Positions 44,935 to 54,358 of a stretch of DNA of 64,000 nucleotides are shown here, one piece after another (within the stretch, counting starts at the first letter, position 1; each line of letters begins with the position of its first letter). This stretch comes from Herbiconiux sp. L3-i23 (GTDB taxonomy: Bacteria; Actinomycetota; Actinomycetes; Actinomycetales; Microbacteriaceae): contig NZ_AP025737.1 of NCBI RefSeq assembly GCF_023734115.1, positions 2,728,001 to 2,792,000 of the forward strand. Reading direction: 5' to 3'. Position numbers and translations under genes: made by a program. The notes below the pieces were generated by a model that saw nothing but the letters and a program-made list of their open reading frames with translations, had not been told where the DNA came from and did not search any database.

Positions 44935-46596
44935 TCAGGTCTGCGGGACCAGCAGCGCGTTCACCGCGTCGCGGGCGCCGCGGGCGTCGTCGGCGCCGAG
45001 GGCGGCGTCAGCGAGGCGGACAGCCTGCTCGCGGGTGTGCTGCAGCAGTTCGGCACGGACGTCGCCGATGGCCGACGGCGACATCGACAGGCTCGTCGCG
45101 CCGAGGCCGACGAGCACGACGGCGAGCAGCGGGTCGGCGGCGGCCTCACCGCAGATGCCGACCGACTTGCCGAGCGCCGCGCCCGCCTTGCCGACCTCGG
45201 CCACCAGCTTCAGCACCGCCGGGTGCCAGGGGTCCTGGAACGAGGCGACGCTGCCGAGCAGACGGTCGGCGGCGAGGGTGTACTGGGTCAGGTCGTTGGT
45301 GCCGATGCTGGCGAACGCGGCCTCGCCGAGGATGCGGTCGGCGAGAAGCGCCGACGAGGGCACCTCGACCATGACGCCCGCCGTCTTGATGCCGAGCTCG
45401 GTGGCGAGTTCGACGAAGTAGCGGGTCTCCTCGACGGTCGAGACCATAGGCGCCATGACCCAGAGGTCGGCGTCGGTCTCGGCGTCGGCGCGCGCGAGTG
45501 CGGTGAGCTGGTCACGGAGGATCTGCTCGTTGGCGCGGAGGGCGCGCAGGCCGCGCAGGCCGAGCGCCGGGTTCTCCTCCGCGGCGTCGTTGAGGAACGC
45601 GAGCGGCTTGTCGGCCCCCGCGTCGAGCGCGCGCACGACGACCTTCTTGCCGGCGAATCCGCGCAGCAGCTTCGAGTACTGCGCGTACTGCGACGACACG
45701 CTCGGCGCCTGCGTCGCGTCGAGGAAGAGGAACTCGGTGCGGAACAGCCCGACTCCCTCTGCGCCGGCGGCGACCGCCTTGTCGATGGCGTCGACCGACC
45801 CGAGGTTCGCGAGGAGCGGCACCGCGGTGCCGTCGGCGAGGGCGCCGGGGCCGATCGGGACGCTGCCGCGTCGTGCGTTCTCGGCGATGGCGTGCTCGGC
45901 GGCGGCGAGGTCGTCGGCGCTGGGGTCGCGGGTGACCGCTCCGGCGCCGGCGTCGACGATGACCACATCGCCGTCGTTCAGGTCGAGGGCTCCGACGACG
46001 CCGACCACCGCGGTGATCGACTTCTCGCGCGCGAGAATCGCGGTGTGCGAGGTCGGTCCCCCGTCGCTCGTGACGACCGCGAGCACCTTGTCGAGGTCGA
46101 GCAGGGCGGTGTCGGCCGGGGCGAGATCCCGGGCCACCAGCACGAACGGGGTGTCGCTCTCGGGCACACCGGGAGCGGCGACGCCGTTCAGGCGCGCGAT
46201 GATGCGCTGGGAGACGTCATCGAGGTCCGCGGCGCGCTCGGCCATGTACCCGCCGATGCCGATCAGCATCTCTTTGAAGCCGGCGAACGCCTCGAACACG
46301 GCCCGCTCCGCGGTGGCGCCGTTGTCGATGCGCGAGTCGACGTCGCTGCGCAGCGTCGGGTCGTCGACCATGAGCACCTGCGCCTCGAGCACCTCCTGCG
46401 CCTTCCCGCCGGCGCGTTCCCCGCGCTCACGGATGTCCGCGCCCGTCGAGGCGAGCGCGCCGGTGACGCGCTCCTTCTCGGAGTCGGGGCCGATGGTGCT
46501 GGGCGTGGTGGCGGGGTCGGGCAGCGGGTCGGGCATCCGCAGGACGGATCCGATCGCGATGCCTCGACCGATGCCGGTGCCGACGAGCGCGCTCAT
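44935..46596 (-). CDS. ptsI: PTS enzyme I
   Basis: Phosphoenolpyruvate-protein phosphotransferase, 553 residues, cytoplasmic. The phospho-His is in DGGPTSHTAILAR, with PEP-binding GLFRTEFLFLD and the C-terminal VGICGEAAADPLLA. ATG 46596 overlaps the ptsH stop by 4 nt; the longer frame upstream is ptsH read in another phase. Its place inside the mtl cluster means mannitol-linked expression of general PTS proteins unless another copy exists. Confidence 0.96.
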   Translation of the reverse strand: MSALVGTGIGRGIAIGSVLRMPDPLPDPATTPSTIGPDSEKERVTGALASTGADIRERGERAGGKAQEVLEAQVLMVDDPTLRSDVDSRIDNGATAERAVFEAFAGFKEMLIGIGGYMAERAADLDDVSQRIIARLNGVAAPGVPESDTPFVLVARDLAPADTALLDLDKVLAVVTSDGGPTSHTAILAREKSITAVVGVVGALDLNDGDVVIVDAGAGAVTRDPSADDLAAAEHAIAENARRGSVPIGPGALADGTAVPLLANLGSVDAIDKAVAAGAEGVGLFRTEFLFLDATQAPSVSSQYAQYSKLLRGFAGKKVVVRALDAGADKPLAFLNDAAEENPALGLRGLRALRANEQILRDQLTALARADAETDADLWVMAPMVSTVEETRYFVELATELGIKTAGVMVEVPSSALLADRILGEAAFASIGTNDLTQYTLAADRLLGSVASFQDPWHPAVLKLVAEVGKAGAALGKSVGICGEAAADPLLAVVLVGLGATSLSMSPSAIGDVRAELLQHTREQAVRLADAALGADDARGARDAVNALLVPQT

Positions 46597-46859
46597 GATG
46601 CGTCGTGGTCGGTGGTGAGGAGGCCGGTGAGCTCGTCGAGCAGTTCGTCGGCGCCCTCGCCGTCGACCGCCAGCACGACCTCGTCGCCGTGGTCGATTCC
46701 GAGCGAGATGACACCGAGGATGCTCGCCGCGTTGACGCTGCGACCACCCTTGGCGATCGTGACGGGCACTCCGGCGCGCGCCGCGGCCTGCGTGAAGAGG
46801 GCGGCGGGGCGGGCGTGCAGTCCGTGGGCGGATGCGACGACGACGTTGCGTTCTGGCAC
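46593..46859 (-). CDS. ptsH: PTS phosphocarrier protein HPr
   Basis: An 88-residue phosphocarrier. The active His is in ASAHGLHARPAALF (His15), and the Ser-46-like region reads GRSVNAASILGVISLGI. Overlaps ptsI by 4 nt and starts 2 nt after the IIB-like gene. Confidence 0.96.
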   Translation of the reverse strand: MPERNVVVASAHGLHARPAALFTQAAARAGVPVTIAKGGRSVNAASILGVISLGIDHGDEVVLAVDGEGADELLDELTGLLTTDHDAS

Positions 46860-46861
46860 TG

Positions 46862-47194
46862 TTACTCCTTCGTGTTGGCGGGTTCGCTTCGACGGTAGGC
46901 CGATCCGGCCGCGTCGAGCAGATCATGGACAGTACGCACAGCCTCATCGGCGCCGGCGGGGCTGTACGCATCGGGCGGGAGAACGGCGACGCGGACGGGG
47001 TTCGCCACCCGGGCGATGTGCTCGAGCGAGGAGGCGAGCTGCGGGGCGACCAGCACGAGGTCCGCGCCGCTGACGGAAGCCAGCGAATCGGCGCTCTCGA
47101 CCGTGACGGTCAATGCCGGGTCGAGGGCGCGCATGCGGCGCGCGAGGAACGTGCCGGATACGCCGGCCACGCACACGAGCGTGACGTTCACCAT
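46862..47194 (-). CDS. Stand-alone PTS IIB-like protein
   Basis: A 110-residue protein with the fold pattern of lactose/cellobiose-type IIB: an N-terminal strand ending in the P-loop VCVAGVSGTFLARRMR, where Cys8 is the likely phospho-acceptor, then ADLVLVAPQLASSL. No matching IIC or IIA lies nearby, since MtlA has its own IIB. It may therefore be regulatory. ATG 47194 has AAGGAGG upstream. It leads the minus-strand PTS operon and diverges from the MtlR-type gene. Confidence 0.82.
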   Translation of the reverse strand: MVNVTLVCVAGVSGTFLARRMRALDPALTVTVESADSLASVSGADLVLVAPQLASSLEHIARVANPVRVAVLPPDAYSPAGADEAVRTVHDLLDAAGSAYRRSEPANTKE

Positions 47195-47300
47195 GGAGCG
47201 CCTCCTTGCGACCCAGTCGATCCAGCACCTACTCCGCCGAGTCTGCGCCTGCTCGGCCAGCATGACCAACGAACTGTCTTCCGCGGGTTAGGAAACGCGG

Positions 47301-47312
47301 GGAAGATCTTCC
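47301..47312. promoter_or_regulatory. Perfect palindrome GGAAGATCTTCC in the divergent PTS/mtlR gap
   Basis: A 12-bp perfect palindrome between the IIB-like gene and the MtlR-type gene. A second, imperfect CTTCCGCG / CGCGGGGAAG pair overlaps it. Candidate operator for both promoters. Confidence 0.45.
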
Positions 47313-47352
47313 GGCTCGCCCCTCGGAGAGGTCGCTTAGGGTTTTCAGTGCC

Positions 47353-49266
47353 ATGGCCGACAAGATCCCGCAGCTCCTCGAGCACCTCAGCCGAAGCGAC
47401 GGCTGGGTGTCCGCGGGCGAGCTCGCCGACCGGATCGGGGTCTCCACCCGCACCGTGCGCAGCTACGTGACGGCCGTGAAGACGGCGGCGAGCCCGCTCG
47501 AGGTGATCGCCTCGTCGACGAGCGGGTACCGGCTCAACCCCGACGAGTACGCGCGCTACCTCGCCGACGGCCCCGACGCGGAAGCGTCGCCCGAGCGGCC
47601 GCGGGAGCGGGCCAACTACCTCATCACCCGTCTCGCCCAGGCGAGCGACGGGCTCGACGTCTACGGTCTGGCGGCGGCGCTCTTCGTGAGCGACTCGACG
47701 CTCGAGGCCGACCTGCGACGGGTACGGGCGGTCGCGCGCGACTGCGGCGTCGAGCTGGTGCGCGAGGGTTCCGTCGTCCGACTCGCCGGCGCCGAGGACA
47801 CCCTGCGCCGGCTCATGAGCCAGGTGTTCCGAGAGGAGACCGCACGCGGCCCTCTCGGGTTGCGGCAGGTGCAGGACGCGTTCGGGATCGGGGACCTCTC
47901 CGGCTTCAAGACCGACCTCGTTTCTCTGCTCCAGGACGAGGGCTACGCGGTCAACGAGTTCGGGCTCGACGGCGTGCTCGTGCACACCGCGATCGCGCTC
48001 GAGCGCTCCCGCACCGGCCATGCACGCACGGAGCCCGCGGCCGGCACCGACGACCTCGAAGCGGCGCTCGCTCCGCTCGTCGTCAAGCACTTCGGCGCCG
48101 AGCTGCCGCCCGGGGAGCTCCGGGCCCTCGCCGATCTGCTCACGACCCGCGTGGGCACCCGACGACCTCCCGCCGGGCGCGACGGCGATGACGACGCCAC
48201 CGCTCGGGTCCCGGCCGACGACCTCACCTTCGTCCGCACCCTCCTCGAACGTGCGGGGAAGGAGTTCCTCGTCGACCTCGACGACGAGGGCTTCCTCGTG
48301 CGACTCACCATGCACGTCGGCAACCTCGCACGGCGCGCCCGCTCCGGCGGGGCGACCAGGAACCCGCTCACGCGGTCGATCAAGACCTCGTACCCGCTGA
48401 CGTACGAGCTCGCCGTCTTCCTCGCGAGCGAGATCCAGCGCCGCTACGACATCACGGTGAGCGACGACGAGATCGCGTTCATCGCGTTGCACGTCGGCGC
48501 GCACCTCGAACGCAACGCCTCGCCGGCCGACGCGGTGTCGTGCACGATCGTCAGCCCCGGCTACCACGACCTCGGCGAGCTGCTGCGCAAACGTCTCGAG
48601 AGCGCTTTCGGGTCGGAGCTGCGCATCGAACGCGTCATCGCGCGCACCGACCCCGACCCGCCCGAGCTCACGAGCGACCTCATCGTGTCGTCCACGCCGT
48701 CGATCCCGCGCACCGAGAACGTCGTGCTCGTGCAGCCGTTCCCCACCGACGCCGACGTCGACGCCGTGCGCGCCGCCCTGTCGCGGGTCCGGCGCCACCG
48801 CCGACGTGCCCGGCTGAAGGACGAGCTGCTGCTCTACTTCGACGAGTCGCTGTTCCTCCGCGACGTCTCGGTCCCCGACCCGGACACCATGATCAGAGCG
48901 CTCGGCGAGCGGTTGATGCTGCTCGGGGTGGCCGACCAGGCGTACGTCGACGGCGTCATCGAGCGAGAGAGACTCTCGTCGACCGCGTTCACCGAGCACC
49001 TCGCGGTGCCGCACTCGATGACGATGAGCGCCTCACGCACGGCGATCGCGATCGCCCTCAACGACACCCCAATGCCGTGGGGCGACAACCGCGTGAACGT
49101 CGTCGCGCTCGCCGCGTTCAGCGACGCGGACCGCGCCGCGTTCCAGACCGTGTTCGAGCAGTTCGTCGAGGTCTTCGCCAACCACGCGGATGTGCAGCGG
49201 CTGCTGCGCGGCTCCGAGGACTTCCGCTCGTTCATCGACGAGCTCGTCCGCCTCATCGACGCCTGA
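47353..49266 (+). CDS. MtlR/BglG-family PRD transcriptional regulator
   Basis: A 637-residue PTS-controlled activator, probably of the mtl genes. Order seen: N-terminal HTH (VSAGELADRIGVSTRTVRSY), a second winged helix (about 90-175), PRD1 and PRD2 (the latter with RRYDITVSDDEIAFIALHVG), an EIIB-Gat-like domain (about 395-480), and a C-terminal EIIA domain with the His in EHLAVPHSMTMS. In the EIIB loop the usual Cys position reads Ser (CTIVSPGYHDLGELL). It is divergent from the PTS operon. A TAGGGT at 47337-47342 lies 10 nt before the start. Confidence 0.88.
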   Translation: MADKIPQLLEHLSRSDGWVSAGELADRIGVSTRTVRSYVTAVKTAASPLEVIASSTSGYRLNPDEYARYLADGPDAEASPERPRERANYLITRLAQASDGLDVYGLAAALFVSDSTLEADLRRVRAVARDCGVELVREGSVVRLAGAEDTLRRLMSQVFREETARGPLGLRQVQDAFGIGDLSGFKTDLVSLLQDEGYAVNEFGLDGVLVHTAIALERSRTGHARTEPAAGTDDLEAALAPLVVKHFGAELPPGELRALADLLTTRVGTRRPPAGRDGDDDATARVPADDLTFVRTLLERAGKEFLVDLDDEGFLVRLTMHVGNLARRARSGGATRNPLTRSIKTSYPLTYELAVFLASEIQRRYDITVSDDEIAFIALHVGAHLERNASPADAVSCTIVSPGYHDLGELLRKRLESAFGSELRIERVIARTDPDPPELTSDLIVSSTPSIPRTENVVLVQPFPTDADVDAVRAALSRVRRHRRRARLKDELLLYFDESLFLRDVSVPDPDTMIRALGERLMLLGVADQAYVDGVIERERLSSTAFTEHLAVPHSMTMSASRTAIAIALNDTPMPWGDNRVNVVALAAFSDADRAAFQTVFEQFVEVFANHADVQRLLRGSEDFRSFIDELVRLIDA

Positions 49267-49275
49267 CGGCGACGG

Positions 49276-49878
49276 TCAGGCGGCGGTGACGCCCTTCGCC
49301 GCGAGGGCGGCGGCGATGCGCTCGGTGACCTCGTCCACCGCCCCGAGACCGTCGACCTGGACGAGCAGCCCGCGCTCCTCGTAGAGGTCGAGCAGCGGAG
49401 CGGTCTGACGCGCGTACACCTCGAGGCGGTGACGGATCACCTCTTCGGTGTCGTCGCTGCGCCCCTGCTCCGACGCCCGCTTCAGCAGACGCTGCACGGT
49501 CTCGTCGGGGTCGGCCACGAGTTCTATGACCGCGTTGAGGTGGTGGCCGTGACCGTCGAGGATCCCGTCGAGGAACGCCGCCTGCGCGGTGGTCCTCGGG
49601 AATCCGTCGAGCAGGAACCCGCCGTCGGCGTCGGCCCAGGTGAGGCGGTCGGCGACGAGGTCGTTCGTCACCTCGTCGGGAACGTACTCGCCGCGGTCCA
49701 TGAACGACTTGGCGAGCACGCCCAGCTCGGTCTCGGACCGGACGTTCTCGCGGAAGATGTCCCCCGTCGAGATGGCCGGGATCGCGTACGTGTCGGCGAT
49801 CCGCGACGCCTGGGTGCCCTTGCCCGCCCCGGGTGGTCCGACGATCAGCAGTCGGGCGCTGGTGTCGGGGTCGGTCAA
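49276..49878 (-). CDS. adk: Adenylate kinase
   Basis: Interconverts ATP + AMP and 2 ADP. It has 200 residues with P-loop [20 protein letters not shown] and [19 protein letters not shown]. The LID is the short, zinc-free form (about [20 protein letters not shown]). The TTG start at 49878 overlaps the secY stop (TTGA), and the frame further upstream is secY out of phase. This indicates translational coupling. map and infA, which usually follow, are absent here. Confidence 0.95.
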   Translation of the reverse strand: MTDPDTSARLLIVGPPGAGKGTQASRIADTYAIPAISTGDIFRENVRSETELGVLAKSFMDRGEYVPDEVTNDLVADRLTWADADGGFLLDGFPRTTAQAAFLDGILDGHGHHLNAVIELVADPDETVQRLLKRASEQGRSDDTEEVIRHRLEVYARQTAPLLDLYEERGLLVQVDGLGAVDEVTERIAAALAAKGVTAA

Positions 49879-51197
49879 CGCAGAAGCCCCTCGTAGTGCC
49901 GCTGCTGCAGTTGCGAGTCGATCTGCTTCACGGTCTCGAGCCCGACACCGACGATGATCAGGATCGAGGCGCCGCCGAACGGGAAGTTCTGGTTGGCACC
50001 GATCCAGACGAACGCGATCAGCGGGATCAGCGCGATGAGGCCCAGGTAGATGGAGCCGGGCAGCGTCACGCGGGTGAGCACGTAGTCGAGGTACTCGGCC
50101 GTCGGGCGGCCCGCACGGATACCGGGGATGAACCCGCCGTACTTCTTCATGTTGTCGGCGACCTCTTCGGGGTTGAAGGTGATCGCGACGTAGAAGTAGG
50201 TGAAGCCGACGATGAGCAGGAAGTACAGCGCCATGTAGAGCGGGTGGTCGCCCTGCACGAGGTAGTTGTTGATCCAGGTCACCCACGGCTGCGGCTCCTC
50301 GCCGGCGGCGGGCTGGTTGAACTGGGCGACGAGCGCGGGCAGGTACAGCAGCGACGAGGCGAAGATGACCGGCACGACGCCCGCCATGTTGACCTTGATC
50401 GGGATGTAGGTGTTGTTGCCGCCGTAGGTGCGACGCCCGACCATGCGCTTCGCGTACTGCACCGGGATGCGCCGTTGCGACTGCTCGACGAAGACGACCG
50501 CGGCGACGATCAGCAGGCCGATCGCGATGACGATGAGGAAGATCTCGAAGCTCTGCGACTGCGCGATCGACCAGAGCGAGGTCGGGAAGGTCGCGGCGAT
50601 CGAGGTGAAGATGAGCAGCGACATGCCGTTGCCGACGCCGCGCTCGGTGATCAGCTCGCCGAGCCACATGATGAGGCCGGTACCGGCGGTCATGGTGATG
50701 ACCATGAGCAGGATCGCGTACCAGGCGTCGTTGGTGATGAGGGCGGTACAGGCGGGCGAGCTGTTCTGCGGGAACAGGGCGCCGCTGCGCGCGACCGTGA
50801 TCAGGGTCGTCGACTGCAGGACACCGAGCGCGATGGTGAGGTAGCGGGTGTACTGCGTCAGCTTCGCCTGGCCGGCCTGACCCTCCTTGTAGAGGGTCTC
50901 GAAGTGCGGGATGACCACACGCAGCAGCTGAGTGATGATCGACGCGGTGATGTACGGCATGATGCCGAGCGCGAAGATCGACAGCTGCAGCAGCGCACCG
51001 CCGCTGAAGAGGTTGACGAGCTCGTAGAGGCCCGAGGTGCCCTGGTTCTGGGCGAGGCACTCCTGCACGTTCGAGAAGTCCACGAACGGGGCCGGGATGA
51101 ACGACCCGAGGCGGAAGAGCGCCACGATACCGAGCGTGAAAGCGATCTTCCGGCGCAGATCCGGCGTGCGGAAGATGCGTCCTATTGCCTTGAACAC
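49875..51197 (-). CDS. secY: Protein translocase subunit SecY
   Basis: The 440-residue channel subunit of the SecYEG translocon. It has ten transmembrane segments; the plug region follows [10 protein letters not shown], and the cytoplasmic loops [19 protein letters not shown] and [19 protein letters not shown] contact SecA/ribosome. It follows rplO after 152 nt, so it may have its own promoter as well as read-through from the spc operon. Confidence 0.98.
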   Translation of the reverse strand: MFKAIGRIFRTPDLRRKIAFTLGIVALFRLGSFIPAPFVDFSNVQECLAQNQGTSGLYELVNLFSGGALLQLSIFALGIMPYITASIITQLLRVVIPHFETLYKEGQAGQAKLTQYTRYLTIALGVLQSTTLITVARSGALFPQNSSPACTALITNDAWYAILLMVITMTAGTGLIMWLGELITERGVGNGMSLLIFTSIAATFPTSLWSIAQSQSFEIFLIVIAIGLLIVAAVVFVEQSQRRIPVQYAKRMVGRRTYGGNNTYIPIKVNMAGVVPVIFASSLLYLPALVAQFNQPAAGEEPQPWVTWINNYLVQGDHPLYMALYFLLIVGFTYFYVAITFNPEEVADNMKKYGGFIPGIRAGRPTAEYLDYVLTRVTLPGSIYLGLIALIPLIAFVWIGANQNFPFGGASILIIVGVGLETVKQIDSQLQQRHYEGLLR

Positions 51198-51349
51198 TCG
51201 GTTGTTCCTGCTTTCCTTCGTGTAACCGACGACGTGGCCGGGCGGTGCCCGGCCACGTCGTCAGAGGAACCTGACCGCACTCCTGTCACCCTTCGGTGGA
51301 GGAGAGGCGGCGACTCCGTGAACCCGACGGATCCCGTCGGATCCGTTCC

Positions 51350-51976
51350 TTAGTTGATGGAACCGCCTGCGGCGAGGATCTTCTGCTCAGCGGAGCCGGA
51401 GACCTTGTCGACAGCAACGTTCAGCTTAACCGCAATGTCGCCGGTGCCGAGCACCTTGACCTTCTCGTTCTTGCGAACGGCGCCCTTGGCGACGAGGCCC
51501 TCGACCGTGACGTCGCCGCCCTGCGGGTAGAGCTCGGCCAGCTTGTCGAGGTTCACGACCTGGTACTCGACGCGGAACGGGTTCTTGAACCCGCGCAGCT
51601 TCGGGGTGCGCATGTGCAGCGGCATCTGCCCACCCTCGAACCCGGCCTTCACCTGGTAGCGGGCCTTGGTTCCCTTGGTACCGCGGCCGGCGGTCTTACC
51701 CTTCGACCCCTCACCGCGTCCGACGCGGGTGCGGTCCTTCTTGGAACCGGCAGCGGGGCGCAGGTGGTGGACCTTCAGCACGCGCTCGCGGGCAACCACG
51801 TCGTCCGAGGACGAGGCAGCGGGCTTGCGGGCGGCGGGCTTCGCGGTGGCGGGAGCCTCCGCAGGAGCCGGGGCGGCGGCCTCGGCGGCCGCCTTCTTCG
51901 CCGCGGCGTTGCGGGCGCGCGTCGCCGCGGCCTTCTGAGCCGGGGTCAGCTCTTCGTTCTTGGCTTCGTCAGCCAT
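51350..51976 (-). CDS. rplO: 50S ribosomal protein uL15 with long N-terminal extension
   Basis: A 208-residue protein. The uL15 core starts near residue 66 ([20 protein letters not shown]) and has [20 protein letters not shown] and [17 protein letters not shown]. The first 65 residues are an Ala/Lys-rich, low-complexity extension ([20 protein letters not shown]). The usual length is about 145. It overlaps rpmD by one nucleotide. Confidence 0.97.
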   Translation of the reverse strand: MADEAKNEELTPAQKAAATRARNAAAKKAAAEAAAPAPAEAPATAKPAARKPAASSSDDVVARERVLKVHHLRPAAGSKKDRTRVGRGEGSKGKTAGRGTKGTKARYQVKAGFEGGQMPLHMRTPKLRGFKNPFRVEYQVVNLDKLAELYPQGGDVTVEGLVAKGAVRKNEKVKVLGTGDIAVKLNVAVDKVSGSAEQKILAAGGSIN

Positions 51977-52161
51977 CAGTCGATCTCCTCAACCTTCACG
52001 AGGTGAGCAACCGTGCGAACGTAGCCGCGGTTCTGCTGGTTGTCCTCGCGCACGACGACATCGCCGATCCGCTTGAGGCCCAGGCTGCGCAGCGTGTCGC
52101 GCTGGTTCTGCTTCTCACTCACCTTGGACTTGATCTGGGTCACCTTGATCCGGGCGGCCAT
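51976..52161 (-). CDS. rpmD: 50S ribosomal protein uL30
   Basis: A 61-residue protein beginning [20 protein letters not shown] with [17 protein letters not shown], typical of bacterial uL30. It shares single nucleotides with rpsE and rplO at its ends. Confidence 0.97.
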   Translation of the reverse strand: MAARIKVTQIKSKVSEKQNQRDTLRSLGLKRIGDVVVREDNQQNRGYVRTVAHLVKVEEID

Positions 52162-52877
52162 CAGGCACCAACCTTCGCCTCGGCGGCAGCGTGCTCACGG
52201 GCCTGCTGCTCGGCGCGCTGGAGCTGCGCCGGGATGACGTCCTCGATGTCGAGTCCGCGGCGGGCGGCCACGGCGCGAGGCTCCTCGAGGCTCTTCAGGG
52301 CCTCGACGGTCGCGTGCACGATGTTGATCGTGTTGCTCGAACCGAGCGACTTGGAGAGCACGTCGTGGATACCGGCGCACTCGAGGACGGCGCGCACCGG
52401 GCCACCGGCGATGACGCCGGTACCGGCGGCGGCCGGACGGAGGAGGACGACGCCGGCAGCGGCCTCACCCTGCACGGGGTGCGGGATGGTGCTCGCGATG
52501 CGGGGGACGCGGAAGAAGTTCTTCTTCGCCTCTTCGACACCCTTCGAGATCGCGGTCGGGACCTCGCGCGCCTTGCCGTAGCCGACGCCGACGAGGCCGT
52601 TGCCGTCTCCGACGATCACGAGGGCGGTGAAGCTGAAGCGACGACCACCCTTCACGACCTTGGAGACGCGGTTGATCGTGACGACGCGCTCGAGGAACTG
52701 GCTGTCACGGCCGCCGTCGCGTCCGCCGTCACGGCCACCACGGCCCGGCTGACGCTCACGGCTGCCGCGGCGCTGCTCTCGGGGCTCGCCCCGGGCATCC
52801 CCGCGGTTGTTGCTCTCACTCGACGCCGCGGTCTCGACCGGCGCGCCGCCCTCTGTCGTGGCTGCTGTGTCGCTCAC
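52161..52877 (-). CDS. rpsE: 30S ribosomal protein uS5 with Gly/Arg-rich N-terminus
   Basis: A 238-residue protein. The core starts near residue 61 ([20 protein letters not shown]) and includes [20 protein letters not shown]. The first 60 residues are a charged extension with tandem [12 protein letters not shown]. Typical uS5 has about 165-200 residues. It overlaps rplR by 4 nt. Confidence 0.97.
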   Translation of the reverse strand: MSDTAATTEGGAPVETAASSESNNRGDARGEPREQRRGSRERQPGRGGRDGGRDGGRDSQFLERVVTINRVSKVVKGGRRFSFTALVIVGDGNGLVGVGYGKAREVPTAISKGVEEAKKNFFRVPRIASTIPHPVQGEAAAGVVLLRPAAAGTGVIAGGPVRAVLECAGIHDVLSKSLGSSNTINIVHATVEALKSLEEPRAVAARRGLDIEDVIPAQLQRAEQQAREHAAAEAKVGA

Positions 52878-53245
52878 AGGTCCAGCCCTCCTTCACGAGC
52901 TCCTTCGGCGATAGCCGCGACGCGGCCCGCGTACTTGTTTCCACCGCGGTCGAAGACGACCGCGTCGATTCCTGCGTTCTTCGCACGCTCGGCGACCAGC
53001 TCGCCGACCCGACGGGCCTTGGCGGTCTTGTCACCGTCGAACGAGCGGAGGTCGGCCTCGAGAGTCGACGCCGAGGCGAGGGTGTGACCCTTCGAGTCGT
53101 CGACGATCTGCACGAAGACGTGGCGGGCCGAACGGTTGACGACGAGGCGCGGGCGAAGGGCGGTGCCTTCGACCTTCTTGCGCAGGCGGCTGTGGCGACG
53201 GTCGCGCGCAGCCGACTTGCTCTTGCCACGGATGACGGTGGCCAT
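52874..53245 (-). CDS. rplR: 50S ribosomal protein uL18
   Basis: A 123-residue 5S rRNA-binding protein. Segments [39 protein letters not shown] and the end [20 protein letters not shown] are typical. It starts 2 nt after rplF. Confidence 0.98.
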   Translation of the reverse strand: MATVIRGKSKSAARDRRHSRLRKKVEGTALRPRLVVNRSARHVFVQIVDDSKGHTLASASTLEADLRSFDGDKTAKARRVGELVAERAKNAGIDAVVFDRGGNKYAGRVAAIAEGAREGGLDL

Positions 53246-53247
53246 GA

Positions 53248-53784
53248 TTACCTACCTGACTTTCCGGCCTTGCGGCGAACGTTCTCGCCCGCGTAGCGGA
53301 CACCCTTGCCCTTGTAGGGCTCGGGCTTGCGGATCTTGCGGATGTTGGCGGCGACCTCACCGACGGCCTGCTTGTCGATACCCGAGACCGTGAGCTTGTT
53401 GTTGCCCTCGACCTGGAACGAGATGCCGGCCGGCGGCTCGACGGTCACCGGGTGCGAGAAGCCGAGCGCGAACTCGACGGCGCTGCCCTTGGCGGTGACG
53501 CGGTAACCGGTTCCGACGACCTCGAGGCCCTTGGAGTATCCCTGGGTGACGCCGATGACGTTGTTGGCGATGAGGGTGCGGGTGAGGCCGTGCAGCGAAC
53601 GCGACGCGCGCTCGTCGTCGGGACGGGAGACGACGACCTGGTCGCCCTCGACGTTGACCGCGATGGGGGCGGCGACCACGTGGGTCAGCTCGCCCTTCGG
53701 GCCCTTGACGGTGACGGCGCTGCCGTCGACCGAGACGGTGACACCCGCGGGGATGTCGATGGGAGCTCTACCGATACGTGACAT
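53248..53784 (-). CDS. rplF: 50S ribosomal protein uL6
   Basis: A 178-residue protein. It begins [17 protein letters not shown] and has the C-terminal signature [19 protein letters not shown]. Near the factor-binding site of the large subunit. Starts 6 nt after rpsH. Confidence 0.98.
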   Translation of the reverse strand: MSRIGRAPIDIPAGVTVSVDGSAVTVKGPKGELTHVVAAPIAVNVEGDQVVVSRPDDERASRSLHGLTRTLIANNVIGVTQGYSKGLEVVGTGYRVTAKGSAVEFALGFSHPVTVEPPAGISFQVEGNNKLTVSGIDKQAVGEVAANIRKIRKPEPYKGKGVRYAGENVRRKAGKSGR

Positions 53785-53790
53785 GGATGA

Positions 53791-54189
53791 TCACCACACG
53801 TAGGCGAGGACTTCTCCGCCTACGCCCTTCTTGGTCGCCTGACGGTCAGTGAGCAGACCCGACGAGGTGGACAGGATGGCGACGCCCAGGCCACCGAGGA
53901 CCTTGGGGATCTCGGTCGACTTCGCGTAGACGCGGAGGCCGGGCTTCGAGACGCGCTTGATGCCCGCGATGCTGCGCTCGCGGTTGGGGCCGTACTTCAG
54001 GTCGAGCGTGAGCGTCTTGCCGACGCGCGCGTCTTCGACCTTCCAGTCGGCGATGTAACCCTCGGTCTTGAGGATCTCGGCGATGTGGCCCTTGAGCTTC
54101 GAGTGGGGAAGCGAGACCGTGTCGTGGAACGCCGAGTTGGCGTTGCGGAGCCTCGTGAGGAGGTCCGCGACCGGATCGGTCATGGTCAT
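53791..54189 (-). CDS. rpsH: 30S ribosomal protein uS8
   Basis: A 132-residue rRNA-binding protein. It opens [20 protein letters not shown] and ends [19 protein letters not shown], then GEVLAYVW, all typical. The gap to rplE is 169 nt, where rpsN is found in many bacteria; here there is no rpsN. Confidence 0.98.
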   Translation of the reverse strand: MTMTDPVADLLTRLRNANSAFHDTVSLPHSKLKGHIAEILKTEGYIADWKVEDARVGKTLTLDLKYGPNRERSIAGIKRVSKPGLRVYAKSTEIPKVLGGLGVAILSTSSGLLTDRQATKKGVGGEVLAYVW

Positions 54190-54283
54190 GGATGTACTGC
54201 TTTCATGTCACCAGGTTTCCTGCTCCGGTACACCGGGGAAGGACCTGTGGTGGGCAGCGACGGGTTCGCCGCTACATGGGAGT

Positions 54284-54316
54284 GCTCTCCCGGGCGAGAA
54301 AATCGCCCGGGAGAGC
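54284..54316. terminator. 14-bp perfect hairpin in the rplE-rpsH gap
   Basis: GCTCTCCCGGGCGA (54284-54297) pairs exactly with 54303-54316 around a 5-nt loop (GAAAA / TTTTC), 43 nt after rplE. No gene lies in the 169-nt gap. On the minus strand no clear U-run follows, so attenuation or mRNA processing is as likely as termination. Confidence 0.7.
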
Positions 54317-54358
54317 TTACTTCACATCTGTGTTCAGTTGCGAGGCGTGTCGAGTCGC

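Noticed and set aside
54284-54316. Calling the rplE-rpsH hairpin a certain terminator
   Set aside because: It is a strong stem but lacks a U-run, and the genes downstream are essential, so full termination there is unlikely.
54190-54358. A complete rpsN gene between rplE and rpsH
   Set aside because: The gap is 169 nt, shorter than any uS14 gene, and no zinc-finger CxxC pairs are readable in any frame.
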